In this document: one piece after another, positions 6,355 through 15,773 of the stretch
Layout of the letters: each line of letters opens with the position of its first letter
Position numbering within the stretch: position 1 is the first letter of the stretch
IMG/VR virus record: IMGVR_UViG_3300032236_000645
Coordinates: 1 to 57,188 of that record
Length of the DNA stretch: 57,188 nucleotides
Direction: 5' to 3' (one strand)
DNA from: a virus
Notes under the pieces: generated by a model
Seen by the model: only the letters and a program-made list of their open reading frames with translations
Databases searched by the model: none
Told to the model about the DNA's origin: nothing
Program-made: the position numbers and the translations under genes

Positions 6355-8898
6355 ATGTTTTATACAAACGTCCAAACAAGTGGTAATTATGTCTTATATC
6401 GAGGCGTAAAAGATGGGAAACGATTCAAACAAAAGATTGAATATCAACCAACATTATATGTACCGGCTAAGAAGGTTACAAGTTACACCAATCTAAAAGG
6501 TGAATACTTGGATACCATTAAGCCGGGTGGTTTGCGTGATAGCCGAGACTTTGTTAAGAAATATACAGATGTTGATGGTTTCTGTATCTATGGACAAACT
6601 CGTTATGAGTATGCGTTTATTGCCGACCAACATTCTGGTATGGTCGATTGGGACCAAGACCACATTTCAATTGCCGTAGTCGATATTGAAGTTGGTTCTG
6701 AGAATGGGTTTCCAGACCCATATCTTGCTAATGAACCAATCACTGCTATTGGTATTAAATACCTAAATGGTGCAATGTATGTGTTTGGATGTGGCGATTA
6801 CCAAACACAAGGTAAAGAAATATATGTTAAATGTAAAGATGAATATACCTTGTGTAAACGATTTATGGAACTGTGGAATAAACAATGTCCAGACATCATC
6901 ACTGGATGGAACATTAAGTTCTTTGATATTCCCTATTTGGTCAATCGTTTTCGTAAAATTCTAGGTGAAGAAGAAACTAAGAAACTATCACCATGGAATT
7001 ATATCTCGGAACGTAAAACCACAATCAATCAACGTGAAATGATTGCGTATGATATGGTTGGAGTGGCAACACTTGATTATATTGAACTATATAGATGGTA
7101 TGCTCCTGGTGGTAAGTCACAGGAGTCCTATCGTTTGGACCATATTGCTGAAGTTGAGTTGGGCAAGAACAAACTTTCGTATGATGAATATGATAGTTTA
7201 CATGCACTTTATCGTTTGAACTTCCAAAAGTTTATTGAATATAACATTGTTGACGTTGAACTTATCGTGGAATTAGAAGATAAGATTAAGTTACTTGAAT
7301 TGGCCATGACCTTGGCTTATGATACAAAATGTAATTATGAAGATGTATTTGCACAAACTCGTATGTGGGATGCACTGACTTATTCTTATCTATTGAATAA
7401 GAACATCATTATTCCACCGAGAGAAGTAAAAGAAAAAGACGGTATGTTTGAAGGTGCCTATGTTAAAGAAGTTCAAGCAGGTAAACATGATTGGGTTGCT
7501 TCGTTTGACTTGAACTCATTGTATCCTCACTTGATGATGCAGTATAACATTTCACCAGAAACTTTGATTGAACCTCAAGATTATACAGAACCAATGCGTA
7601 AGATTATATCTGACGGTGTTTCTGTGGATAAGATGTTGAAGAAAGAAATAGACCCAGACCTTTTGATGTCGCAAAATGCGACCTTAACACCTAACGGACA
7701 ATTCTTCAGAACAGACATACAGGGTTTCTTGCCTGCTATGATGGAAGAGATGTATGAAGACCGTAAGAAGTTCAAAAAGATGGCATTAAAAGCCAAACAG
7801 GAATATGAAAACGAAACAGACAAAAGTAAGAAGTTTGAAATTGAAAAACGTATTGCCAAGTTTGAAAATCTCCAACTGGCAAAGAAAGTTTCACTCAATT
7901 CAGCTTATGGTGCTTTGGGTAGTCAGTATTTCCGTTTCTACGACCTTCGTATGGCATTGGGTGTCACAACTGCTGGGCAATTAAGTATTCGTTGGATTGA
8001 AGCTAAACTCAACGAATTTATGAATAAACTCCTAAAAACGGAGAGCGATTATGTTATTGCGTCTGACACTGACTCGATTTACCTTAAACTTGGTCCTCTT
8101 GTTGACCAAGTATTCAAGGGAAAATCGGAGACTCCTGTACCTACAGAAAAGATTATCACATTCATGGATAAGGTCTGTGAAGATAAATTACAACCTTATA
8201 TTGATAAAAGTTATCAAGAGCTTGCTGATTATGTCTGTGCGTATTCTCAAAAAATGCAAATGAAACGTGAAGCCTTGGCTGACAAAGGTATCTGGACTGC
8301 CAAGAAACGTTACATTCTAAATGTATATAATAATGAGGGGGTACAATACGCTGAACCTAAGATGAAAGTCATGGGCCTTGAGATGATTAAGTCATCAACT
8401 CCAGCTGTTGTTCGTGGTAAGATGAAAGAGTCTATCAAAGTAATGTTGAATGGTAAAGAAGAAGATATGCACAAGTTTATTGCTGACTTCCGAAACGAAT
8501 TCAAAACATTACCAGTGGAAGATATATCATCTCCTCGTGGTTTGAGTGGTCTGAATGAGTATAAAGATTCGGTAACGATATATAGGAAAAGTACACCGAT
8601 TCATTCTAAAGGTGCATTAATCTTTAATCATTTTCTCAAACAATATAAATTGGATAAACAATATCAGTTAATTCAACAAGGCGAAAAGATTAAGTATATC
8701 TATCTTAAATTGCCTAACACATTCAATCAATCGGTAATTTCATTTACCTCTCGGATTCCAAAAGAGTTTGACATTGAGAAGTTTGTTGATTATGAATTAC
8801 AGTTCAATAAAGTATTCTTAGAACCAATTAAGATTATTTTGGATTGTATGAATTGGTCTACTGAGAAACAAAGTTCACTAGAGGATTTCTTCGGATGA
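6355..8898 (+). CDS. 43: family B DNA polymerase (T4 gp43-like)
   Basis: 847 aa replicative polymerase with 3'-5' proofreading. Exonuclease motifs: ExoI D110-I-E112, ExoII NIKFFD near 183, ExoIII Y-x-x-x-D near 297. Polymerase motifs: motif A DLNSLYP near 385, motif B K-x3-N-S-A-Y-G near 511-519, motif C DTDS near 571. All catalytic acidic residues are present, so it should be active. T4 gp43 is 898 aa, so this is a slightly compact version without inteins or splitting. It overlaps the next gene by 4 bp (ATGA) and leads a block with uvsX and gp41, as in related phages. Confidence 0.98.
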   Translation: MFYTNVQTSGNYVLYRGVKDGKRFKQKIEYQPTLYVPAKKVTSYTNLKGEYLDTIKPGGLRDSRDFVKKYTDVDGFCIYGQTRYEYAFIADQHSGMVDWDQDHISIAVVDIEVGSENGFPDPYLANEPITAIGIKYLNGAMYVFGCGDYQTQGKEIYVKCKDEYTLCKRFMELWNKQCPDIITGWNIKFFDIPYLVNRFRKILGEEETKKLSPWNYISERKTTINQREMIAYDMVGVATLDYIELYRWYAPGGKSQESYRLDHIAEVELGKNKLSYDEYDSLHALYRLNFQKFIEYNIVDVELIVELEDKIKLLELAMTLAYDTKCNYEDVFAQTRMWDALTYSYLLNKNIIIPPREVKEKDGMFEGAYVKEVQAGKHDWVASFDLNSLYPHLMMQYNISPETLIEPQDYTEPMRKIISDGVSVDKMLKKEIDPDLLMSQNATLTPNGQFFRTDIQGFLPAMMEEMYEDRKKFKKMALKAKQEYENETDKSKKFEIEKRIAKFENLQLAKKVSLNSAYGALGSQYFRFYDLRMALGVTTAGQLSIRWIEAKLNEFMNKLLKTESDYVIASDTDSIYLKLGPLVDQVFKGKSETPVPTEKIITFMDKVCEDKLQPYIDKSYQELADYVCAYSQKMQMKREALADKGIWTAKKRYILNVYNNEGVQYAEPKMKVMGLEMIKSSTPAVVRGKMKESIKVMLNGKEEDMHKFIADFRNEFKTLPVEDISSPRGLSGLNEYKDSVTIYRKSTPIHSKGALIFNHFLKQYKLDKQYQLIQQGEKIKYIYLKLPNTFNQSVISFTSRIPKEFDIEKFVDYELQFNKVFLEPIKIILDCMNWSTEKQSSLEDFFG

Positions 8899-9797
8899 TA
8901 CAAATTTTACTAACATTCCTTGCAGCATTTTTGTTGTCAGGTATTGCGGCCTACTATTCTGTAGTAGGTCTTACTTCAATATTTGTGGGTGCTTATTGGT
9001 CTGTTGTTATTATGGGTTCGTCATTGGAATTTGCCAAGTTGGTAACTGCTTCTTGGTTATATCGTAATTGGAAGACTGCACCTTGGACATTGAAATCATA
9101 TTTAACCACTGCTGTGTTATTACTAATGTTAATCACATCAATGGGTATATTTGGTTTCTTGTCTAAGTCTCATATCGATTCCACATTAAATGCTGGAGTT
9201 AATACTGTTGAGTTGAATACACTAACACAACAAGAAACAATCTTAAAAGATAAATTAGATTACTTGTTGAAACGAGCTAAAGACCCATCAACAGCGTCCA
9301 ATAAATTGGATAAACAAATCCAAACAACACAGAAACAACTATCTGATGTCAATGAAAAGAAGATGCCATTACTTAAAGAAAGTAATAAGTTATCGGCAGA
9401 CATTGGACCAATCAAATATGTTGCTGATATGTTTTATGGTAAAGATGAAAATGGTGTAGATAAAGCAGTAAGAATGGTAATAATGTTAATTATGCTTGTC
9501 TTCGACCCATTAGCTGTGTTATTATTGATAGCAGGTAATATCTCATTGGAGAAAAGGAATGATGAAACACAAAATGAGGAGTTGGTTATTCGAGGCAATA
9601 TGCAAACACCGCCACAGGAGAGAGCAGTGGCCACTTCAAGTATGGAGAAGGTTCAACGCCCAAGTGAAGAAACAAATGAGAACATGGAAAAAAGGACGAT
9701 TAGTATCAGTAAAGAGAACATCGCTGAGGTTTCCAACCCAGAGGTAGAAGAAACGCATCACGCTGAAGGATTATTTACAACACAACAAAAAGGATGA
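8895..9797 (+). CDS. membrane protein with central coiled coil
   Basis: 300 aa. Three or four N-terminal hydrophobic segments (about 1-20, 25-50, 65-88) precede a long helical, Gln/Lys-rich coiled coil (about 100-170). A further TM segment follows (about 198-218), then a charged, Glu-rich low-complexity tail. The start overlaps the gp43 stop (ATGA). Membrane proteins of this type occur beside replication genes in aquatic T4-like phages. The function is unknown; it could anchor replication complexes at the membrane, but nothing in the sequence proves that. Confidence 0.75.
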   Translation: MIQILLTFLAAFLLSGIAAYYSVVGLTSIFVGAYWSVVIMGSSLEFAKLVTASWLYRNWKTAPWTLKSYLTTAVLLLMLITSMGIFGFLSKSHIDSTLNAGVNTVELNTLTQQETILKDKLDYLLKRAKDPSTASNKLDKQIQTTQKQLSDVNEKKMPLLKESNKLSADIGPIKYVADMFYGKDENGVDKAVRMVIMLIMLVFDPLAVLLLIAGNISLEKRNDETQNEELVIRGNMQTPPQERAVATSSMEKVQRPSEETNENMEKRTISISKENIAEVSNPEVEETHHAEGLFTTQQKG

Positions 9798-9799
9798 TT

Positions 9800-10054
9800 A
9801 TGAAAGTATTGAAGTTTTATGCAACTTGGTGTGCACCTTGTAAAGGTTTATCAATGGTAGTTGAAGGCATCAAAGACCAAGTAGAAGTGCCATTTGAAGA
9901 TGTTAATATTGAAGAGCAAATGGAGTTAGCCGCCAAGTATGGTATTCGTTCTGTCCCTACTATGGTCATTGTCGATGAAGATGGAAAAGAAATCAAAAGA
10001 CAGTCCGGTATGTTAAATGAGGAACAACTATTAGCATTTATTGATGTGGAGTAA
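9800..10054 (+). CDS. thioredoxin-like protein
   Basis: 84 aa from ATG 9800; an ATG at 9794 overlapping the upstream stop is possible, but AAAAGG is better spaced for 9800. The active site WCAPC lies near residue 12, followed by the thioredoxin alpha/beta pattern with the cis-Pro motif RSVPT near 50. It would reduce disulfides using host thioredoxin reductase. A likely use is to recycle the phage ribonucleotide reductase encoded at 33222-36240. It is shorter than bacterial thioredoxin (about 105 aa), typical of phage glutaredoxin/thioredoxin mini-forms. Confidence 0.92.
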   Translation: MKVLKFYATWCAPCKGLSMVVEGIKDQVEVPFEDVNIEEQMELAAKYGIRSVPTMVIVDEDGKEIKRQSGMLNEEQLLAFIDVE

Positions 10055-10056
10055 TT

Positions 10057-11121
10057 ATGGGTATTTTAGATAAGATTAAGAAAAACAGTAGTATCAAAGA
10101 GTCAGCAGTATTGACCGACTCTAAATTCTTTACAGATAAGGATATGATTCCAACTTCTGTGCCAATCATCAACGTTGCTTTGTCAGGTCGCCTTGATGGC
10201 GGATTAACACCAGGACTTACCATGTGGGCAGGTCCTTCAAAGCACTTCAAGACAGCATTTAGTTTGTTAATGGCTAAGTCATATTTGGACCAATATCCAG
10301 AATCAGCATTGTTATTCTACGATTCAGAATTTGGTACTCCACAGGCTTATTTTGATTCATTTGGTATTGACACCGACCGTGTGTTACATACACCAATCAC
10401 AGACATTGAACAACTTAAGTTTGATGTTATGCAACAAATCACAAACCTCGAACGTAATGATAAATTGATTATCGTTATCGATTCTATTGGTAATTTGGCT
10501 TCTAAGAAAGAAGTTGATGATGCCTTGGAAGGTAAATCTGTTGCTGATATGTCAAGAGCAAAACAAATCAAGTCATTGTTCCGTATGGTAACTCCACACT
10601 TGACAATGAAAGATATTCCAATGGTTGTGGTTAATCATACTTACAAAACTATGGAAATGTATTCTAAAGATGTAGTTGGCGGAGGTACAGGTTCTTATTA
10701 TTCTGCTGACAATATCTTTATTCTAGGTCGTCAACAAGAGAAAGAAGGGACTGATGTTGTTGGATATAACTTTATCATCAACGTTGAAAAGTCAAGGTAT
10801 GTTAAAGAGAAGTCTAAGATTCCTGTTACAGTGTTGCAGAAGTCTGGTATTAGTAAGTGGTCTGGTTTGTTGGATATTGCTTTGGAATCTGGTCATGTTA
10901 TTAAGCCATCCAATGGTTGGTACCAACGAGTTGACACGACTACGGGTGAAATTGAAGAAAAGAAATGGCGAATTAAAGATACTGATAGCAAAGATTTTTG
11001 GACTCAAGTCCTAGATGATAAAACTTTCCAACAATTTATTATTAACAAATATTCTGTTGGTCTGGGTGACATTATCCAAGATGAAGAAATTGCCGAGGTA
11101 TTTGGAGATAAAGATGAGTAA
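10057..11121 (+). CDS. uvsX: UvsX RecA-like recombinase
   Basis: 354 aa strand-exchange ATPase for recombination-dependent replication and repair. The Walker A is AGPSKHFKT near 59-67, in the UvsX form (T4 has GESKHFKS). Next come LLFYDSEFG near 85-93, with the catalytic Glu, and a Walker B hydrophobic strand (LIIVIDSIG) near 145. The C-terminus is acidic, as in UvsX. Two bases separate it from the thioredoxin gene, and it overlaps the following small ORF. Order and length match the uvsX-gp41 block of T4-like phages. Confidence 0.96.
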   Translation: MGILDKIKKNSSIKESAVLTDSKFFTDKDMIPTSVPIINVALSGRLDGGLTPGLTMWAGPSKHFKTAFSLLMAKSYLDQYPESALLFYDSEFGTPQAYFDSFGIDTDRVLHTPITDIEQLKFDVMQQITNLERNDKLIIVIDSIGNLASKKEVDDALEGKSVADMSRAKQIKSLFRMVTPHLTMKDIPMVVVNHTYKTMEMYSKDVVGGGTGSYYSADNIFILGRQQEKEGTDVVGYNFIINVEKSRYVKEKSKIPVTVLQKSGISKWSGLLDIALESGHVIKPSNGWYQRVDTTTGEIEEKKWRIKDTDSKDFWTQVLDDKTFQQFIINKYSVGLGDIIQDEEIAEVFGDKDE

Positions 11122-11440
11122 GTTTGTTCAAGGTGTTGATTATGAATATGTTGTAGATGATAAAGATGTAAATTCTGTCCATATTAAATTGATGACTGGT
11201 GAATATGCCGGTACAACTTTTAAGTATGGAAAAGTAGGCATTGACGAAAGGGATGGAAAAGCCTATTTACAATTCAACTTTGATGTGATACAATCACCTA
11301 TCAAAAAGTTAGAAAAAATGTTGGAATTTAGAAATCACATCGGTGATTTATTAACCGAAATTATTAGCAGTCAACTTGATATTGAAGAGAGTTATATTGA
11401 TGAGAACCGAACAGACGATCCTGAAGAATCTGATATTTAA
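11114..11440 (+). CDS. small conserved protein between uvsX and gp41
   Basis: 108 aa from ATG 11114, overlapping the uvsX stop by 8 bp and the gp41 start by 41 bp. The N-terminal half looks beta-rich (VHIKLMTGEYAGTTFKYGKVG) and the C-terminal half is helical and acidic. Proteins in this exact position occur in related phages with no known function. Tight overlap on both sides suggests coordinated expression with recombination and replisome proteins. Confidence 0.72.
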   Translation: MSKFVQGVDYEYVVDDKDVNSVHIKLMTGEYAGTTFKYGKVGIDERDGKAYLQFNFDVIQSPIKKLEKMLEFRNHIGDLLTEIISSQLDIEESYIDENRTDDPEESDI

Positions 11441-12791
11441 TGAAGATTATTCCAGAAAAGTTCTGCCATTCGTAAAGCCTGAGTATTTTTCAGACAGAAC
11501 CGAAAGACTCATTTACAAAGAAGTTAACGACTTTATTTTAAAGTATAATGCGTTACCAACTTTTGAGTCTTTGGTTATTTCTGTCAAAGATAAGAACGGA
11601 CTACAAGAACAAGAGGTCAAGAATTATGTTGACTATCTTGGTGAAATTAACAAAGATAAATCTGAAACATCCAATATGGAATGGTTACTTGACACAACTG
11701 AAAAGTTCTGCCAAGAGAAAGCAATCTACAATGCTGTTTTGGATTCTATTCAAATCCTAGATGGGAAAGATAAACAAGGCCATGATAAAGGTGCAATCCC
11801 TCAAATATTATCTGATGCTCTTGCTGTTACCTTTGACACGAATGTTGGGCATGATTATCTACAGGATTCCGACTCACGTTATGATTTTTATCATCGTAAG
11901 GAAGAACGAATTCCCTTCGACTTGGACTATTTTAATAAAATTACTAAGGGTGGCCTCCCAGCAAAAACACTTAATATTGCGTTGGCTGGTACGGGAGTTG
12001 GTAAGAGTCTTTTTATGTGCCATGTTGCCGCTGGTGCTATGGTACAAGGTAAAAATGTATTGTACATCACATTGGAAATGGCTGAAGAAAAGATAGCAGA
12101 ACGTATTGATGCTAATTTGTTGAATGTTAACCTTGATGACTTGATGAACTTACCTAAAGACATCTATGACAAGAAAGTTGCCCGTGTCAAGGATATGTGT
12201 ACCGGTAAATTGATTATCAAAGAATATCCAACGGCATCTGCTTCAGTATCTCACTTTAGGGCTTTATTAAATGAACTTAATCTTAAACGTAATTTTCTGC
12301 CTGATATTATCTTTATTGATTATCTTAATATCTGTTCTTCATCTAGGCTTAAAGTTGGTTCGAATGTTAACACCTATTCGTACATTAAATCAATCGCTGA
12401 AGAAATTCGAGGACTCGCTGTTGAATTCAATGTTCCTATTGTTTCTGCTACACAAACAACCAGAAGCGGTTTTACGAGTTCCGATCCAGGACTTGAAGAC
12501 ACTAGTGAATCCTTTGGACTCCCAGCCACCGCAGACTTGATGTTTGCTTTGGTTTCTTCTGAGGAACTTGAAGCACTTGGTCAGATTATGGTTAAACAAT
12601 TGAAGAACCGATATAATGACCCAACATATCTAAAACGATTTGTTATGGGTGTTGACAGAGCTAAGATGAAGCTATATGATGTAGAACAATCAGCACAAAG
12701 TCTATCGGATTCTGGCCAAGATAAACCTCTGAACTCATTTGGTAATAACGAGAAGCACGATAAACAGAAGTTTTCTGGTTTCAAAGTATGA
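11400..12791 (+). CDS. 41: replicative DNA helicase (T4 gp41-like, DnaB superfamily)
   Basis: 463 aa from ATG 11400 (the longer frame has no plausible start). An N-terminal helical domain (about 1-150) precedes the RecA-like motor. Walker A is GTGVGKS near 197-203, and the helicase motif TLEMAEE lies near 228. The Walker B strand IIFIDYLN is near 305, and the arginine-finger/sensor stretch with SATQTTRSG lies near 345. It unwinds the fork as a hexameric 5'-3' helicase together with primase gp61 (31025). The start lies inside the preceding ORF. Confidence 0.96.
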   Translation: MRTEQTILKNLIFNEDYSRKVLPFVKPEYFSDRTERLIYKEVNDFILKYNALPTFESLVISVKDKNGLQEQEVKNYVDYLGEINKDKSETSNMEWLLDTTEKFCQEKAIYNAVLDSIQILDGKDKQGHDKGAIPQILSDALAVTFDTNVGHDYLQDSDSRYDFYHRKEERIPFDLDYFNKITKGGLPAKTLNIALAGTGVGKSLFMCHVAAGAMVQGKNVLYITLEMAEEKIAERIDANLLNVNLDDLMNLPKDIYDKKVARVKDMCTGKLIIKEYPTASASVSHFRALLNELNLKRNFLPDIIFIDYLNICSSSRLKVGSNVNTYSYIKSIAEEIRGLAVEFNVPIVSATQTTRSGFTSSDPGLEDTSESFGLPATADLMFALVSSEELEALGQIMVKQLKNRYNDPTYLKRFVMGVDRAKMKLYDVEQSAQSLSDSGQDKPLNSFGNNEKHDKQKFSGFKV

Positions 12792-13195
12792 TGATAAACA
12801 TAATTATTACAGGCACAAAGTCGGAGAAGTTAAAAACTATTCTGACTGAAGCCTGTATGTTTTATTTGAAGCAACTTGGATTTCGTAAACGAAAAAGAGT
12901 CTTGGAGATTTTCATAAACATAGGACACTTTGATGAATATGGTCTATGTGAATTTAATGATGACTTTTATTGGCCAGAAATTGCCATACAAATCAATAGA
13001 GATTATGGCCATGAAGAAATGTTAAAAACATTGGCACATGAAATAGTCCATGCTAAACAGTATTTAAGAAAAGAATTAAAACAAATTGGCAAACAGTTAT
13101 ATTGGATGGGTAAACCATCCGATAATGAAGAATGGGAAACTGAAGCTTACATCCGTGAAGAACGATTATATGGTGAATATTTAAAATGGAAATAA
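12788..13195 (+). CDS. SprT-like zinc metallopeptidase
   Basis: 135 aa, overlapping the gp41 stop by 4 bp. The zinc motif HEIVH is at residues 84-88, followed by AKQY; EEWETEAY near 118 supplies a candidate third ligand (Glu). SprT/Spartan-type proteases cleave DNA-protein crosslinks, and the position directly behind the helicase fits a role at replication forks. Substrate is not known, and it may be catalytically active or structural. The size is typical of a minimal SprT domain without the C-terminal zinc ribbon. Confidence 0.78.
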   Translation: MMINIIITGTKSEKLKTILTEACMFYLKQLGFRKRKRVLEIFINIGHFDEYGLCEFNDDFYWPEIAIQINRDYGHEEMLKTLAHEIVHAKQYLRKELKQIGKQLYWMGKPSDNEEWETEAYIREERLYGEYLKWK

Positions 13196-14295
13196 CAAAA
13201 GAAGATGCACTTTATGTATCTAAGGCTTTCGGTGATTACTTTAATGACTTTGAAAGCATTGAACAATACATGCGAGATGAAAAACTAAAGTCATTAGAGG
13301 ATTTACCTCAAACATTATTTCCATTGGAAGATGATTTGTTTTCAGATTTCTCAATGCACCCAAATGACATGGACTTAGAAGTGTGTGAGATTCCAGGTGA
13401 ACAATGGGAAACATTGATGAAGATTACCTCTTCACATATCAATAAAGCACCAGTTGGTCGTAATATCCAATTGGCAGTCCGAGAAAAGAACACTAAAAAG
13501 ATTGTTGGTTTTATCCGTCTAGGTTCTCCAGTCATTTACATGAAACCACGTAATGATATGATGGGCCAAGTTTGGATTCAGAATCCAATTTCAGCTAAAC
13601 GATTTAATGAATCTACTATTATGGGATTCGTTATCGTTCCATCACAACCATTTGGTTTCAATTATCTTGGTGGTAAATTGTTGGCTGCCATTTGCACTTC
13701 ACATGAAGTCCGTGAAATCTGTAATAAGAAATACGGAATGAATCTATGTCTATTTGAAACAACCAGTTTGTATGGTTCATCTAAGACAGTTTCCCAATAT
13801 GATGGCATGAAACCTTTAATTAGATTTAAAGGTCTAACCGACTCAGACTTTGTACCAATGATGCACGGTGACAGATATTGGGCTCTGAAGAAATACTTAG
13901 AAGATAGATATGGTGATTTGTTGGAAGGTGAAGATTCATCAACTAGTCGTAAACTGAGAACATTCACCAAGATGATGGCTTTGACAAAGGCTGCTTTAAA
14001 AGGTTCACCAGATGGTGTGGAATTCACCACAACGATTGAAAAGGCCAAATCACTAACAGAACAAAAGCGATACTTTGTTTCTGATTATGGATACAAAAAC
14101 ATGGTCGACTACATGATTGGTAAAGATGATGTTTTGGTGCCAGGTGAGAACTATGAGAAACATAAATTGGAAAATATTGTGGCATGGTGGAAAAACAAGG
14201 CATCTAATCGATATGATAGTCTAAAAGCGGATGGTCGATTGAGAAATGAATTGGAAGTTTGGAACAACAATAAAGACATCCAGATAATTAGATAA
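13186..14295 (+). CDS. conserved phage protein, possible DUF4338/GNAT-like fold
   Basis: 369 aa, overlapping the SprT-like gene by 10 bp. The middle contains strands with VREKNTKKIVGFIRLGSP near 98-115 and the motif QPFGFNYLGGKLLAAICTSHEVRE near 153-176. Such a GFNYLGGKLLA signature recalls DUF4338-type proteins and phage homologues in aquatic T4-like phages. The C-terminal third is Lys-rich and helical. I cannot assign an activity with confidence. It ends in a stop that overlaps the GATAAATA late element of the next gene. Confidence 0.6.
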   Translation: MEITKEDALYVSKAFGDYFNDFESIEQYMRDEKLKSLEDLPQTLFPLEDDLFSDFSMHPNDMDLEVCEIPGEQWETLMKITSSHINKAPVGRNIQLAVREKNTKKIVGFIRLGSPVIYMKPRNDMMGQVWIQNPISAKRFNESTIMGFVIVPSQPFGFNYLGGKLLAAICTSHEVREICNKKYGMNLCLFETTSLYGSSKTVSQYDGMKPLIRFKGLTDSDFVPMMHGDRYWALKKYLEDRYGDLLEGEDSSTSRKLRTFTKMMALTKAALKGSPDGVEFTTTIEKAKSLTEQKRYFVSDYGYKNMVDYMIGKDDVLVPGENYEKHKLENIVAWWKNKASNRYDSLKADGRLRNELEVWNNNKDIQIIR

Positions 14296-14298
14296 ATA
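14291..14298 (+). promoter_or_regulatory. T4-type late promoter element
   Basis: GATAAATA (seven of eight matches to TATAAATA), overlapping the stop codon of the preceding gene and 19 nt before the ATG at 14317. Confidence 0.5.
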
Positions 14299-14316
14299 CT
14301 TTTATTTGAGAATAAT

Positions 14317-15474
14317 ATGGCAACAAAACCTAGTGCTTCACAACTTACTGAAATGCAAGAAAAAACATCCGCCTGGATTTTCGACCAAGCTTTAAATTAC
14401 AATCGAAAATACAAAAGTGCTGAGGATATTATCAGTGATGATAAATTCAAAAAAGAAATTATAGGTACAACAAGCAAAAAAGGAATTTACCCTTACGTTG
14501 ATTTGTTGTGGATTAATAGTTTTTATAAACAGCAAAAACGATTCTTGGATGAATTCTCGGATGCTAAATTTAAAGAATTTAGCGTCAAAGGTGGGTTTAT
14601 GGATTTTGTATCTAAATTAGTAAATCAAAAGTATGGAATTTCTAAAAAAGATGCTTGGAATCCTGCGGATGTTTGGTGTGTGCAAAATGAGTCACAGGTT
14701 GTTAAACAGGTAAAAGATGCAATTGAGAATAACAATAATGTTGAAGAATTGAATGCTATATTACGAACTTTATTTAAAGAAAGAAAAGTTGTTGGCATTT
14801 CATTAAAATTAGTGGATAAACGAGTTGATGTGGCTAGATATCAGGAAGTTAACATTAAAGAAGGTATTTTATTTCCTAGTGGTAAACATCCATCATTTAT
14901 TATTTCAGAAACAACCTGTGATTTGAAAACTAGAAGTGATGGTTTATTCAAAGCCAATGATACTAGAATATATTTCACAGTTAATTATACAAAAGAAAAA
15001 GTACCTTACGCTCTAACTGTTCGAACTACTGGAAGAACTTATAGACCGGGTAATCTTCAATACAGTTTTAGTGAAGAAGGTGCAGCTGCTCAGATTGGTA
15101 AAGCGCCAGTTAATTTAGTAGAAAAAGCTGCTAAGAATTATAATATTAATTTGAATAATAAATGGCAGAATTATCCATCTTCTATTGTTGAATTTAATTC
15201 GCAAGAGAAAAAGTATAGAGATATGTTTGATAAAATTAAAACTAAAGTAGACACTAATGGTGTAACTGATAGTGATGACTTCGTTATGTCTATTTCTAAG
15301 ATGTTTTTAGATCCAATGAATTATGGAACAGCTAACTCAAAATTAATGCAAATTGAATTTTTATATCAATTAACTTCTTTATCTAAAAAAGATTTTGAAG
15401 GTTTTATAACAGATTTATTTTTCTTGGCTGAAAAACGTGGTAAAGGATTTGGTCCTTTTGGTAAATTATATTAA
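14317..15474 (+). CDS. putative PD-(D/E)XK-like nuclease, conserved phage protein
   Basis: 385 aa. The segment AWNPADVWCV (about 109-118) followed about 40 residues later by VVGISLKLVDK (about 152-162) fits the catalytic pattern of PD-(D/E)XK enzymes (N-P-A-D ... S-L-K), with S in place of the usual E/D. The C-terminal half has many Asn/Lys and no recognised motif. A late-type GATAAATA lies upstream, so late expression is likely, which would fit a virion or packaging-related nuclease. It is followed 11 bp later by a small helical gene. The call rests on motif impression only. Confidence 0.5.
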   Translation: MATKPSASQLTEMQEKTSAWIFDQALNYNRKYKSAEDIISDDKFKKEIIGTTSKKGIYPYVDLLWINSFYKQQKRFLDEFSDAKFKEFSVKGGFMDFVSKLVNQKYGISKKDAWNPADVWCVQNESQVVKQVKDAIENNNNVEELNAILRTLFKERKVVGISLKLVDKRVDVARYQEVNIKEGILFPSGKHPSFIISETTCDLKTRSDGLFKANDTRIYFTVNYTKEKVPYALTVRTTGRTYRPGNLQYSFSEEGAAAQIGKAPVNLVEKAAKNYNINLNNKWQNYPSSIVEFNSQEKKYRDMFDKIKTKVDTNGVTDSDDFVMSISKMFLDPMNYGTANSKLMQIEFLYQLTSLSKKDFEGFITDLFFLAEKRGKGFGPFGKLY

Positions 15475-15485
15475 GGTGAAATATT

Positions 15486-15770
15486 ATGGCACTAACACTT
15501 GACGCTCAAAACATATTAAAACAATATCAAAATGCTGAGGATGATTTTGGATTCTCAGCAGTATCAGAAGAAGAATACAATTCAGTTATCAGTAAAAGTG
15601 CTGAGACCGCTGATGATTATAAAACTAGATTGGAAGAAGTTGAGAAATTAATCATTCCATTTCTACAAAAACTTTATGCTACATCCGATAAAGAATACAT
15701 CTATTGGCCCAATCGTAAACCTGTTATAGAAAACCAACTAAATAAAATATTGAAATTGACACGTGGATAG
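15486..15770 (+). CDS. small helical protein
   Basis: 94 aa, acidic and almost entirely helical by composition, with no cysteine. AAGGTGAAATATT precedes the ATG. It sits between the putative nuclease and the glycosyltransferase cluster and is probably co-transcribed with both. Small proteins with a start like DAQNILKQYQNAEDDFGFS occur in related phages; no function is known to me. Confidence 0.65.
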   Translation: MALTLDAQNILKQYQNAEDDFGFSAVSEEEYNSVISKSAETADDYKTRLEEVEKLIIPFLQKLYATSDKEYIYWPNRKPVIENQLNKILKLTRG

Positions 15771-15773
15771 ATT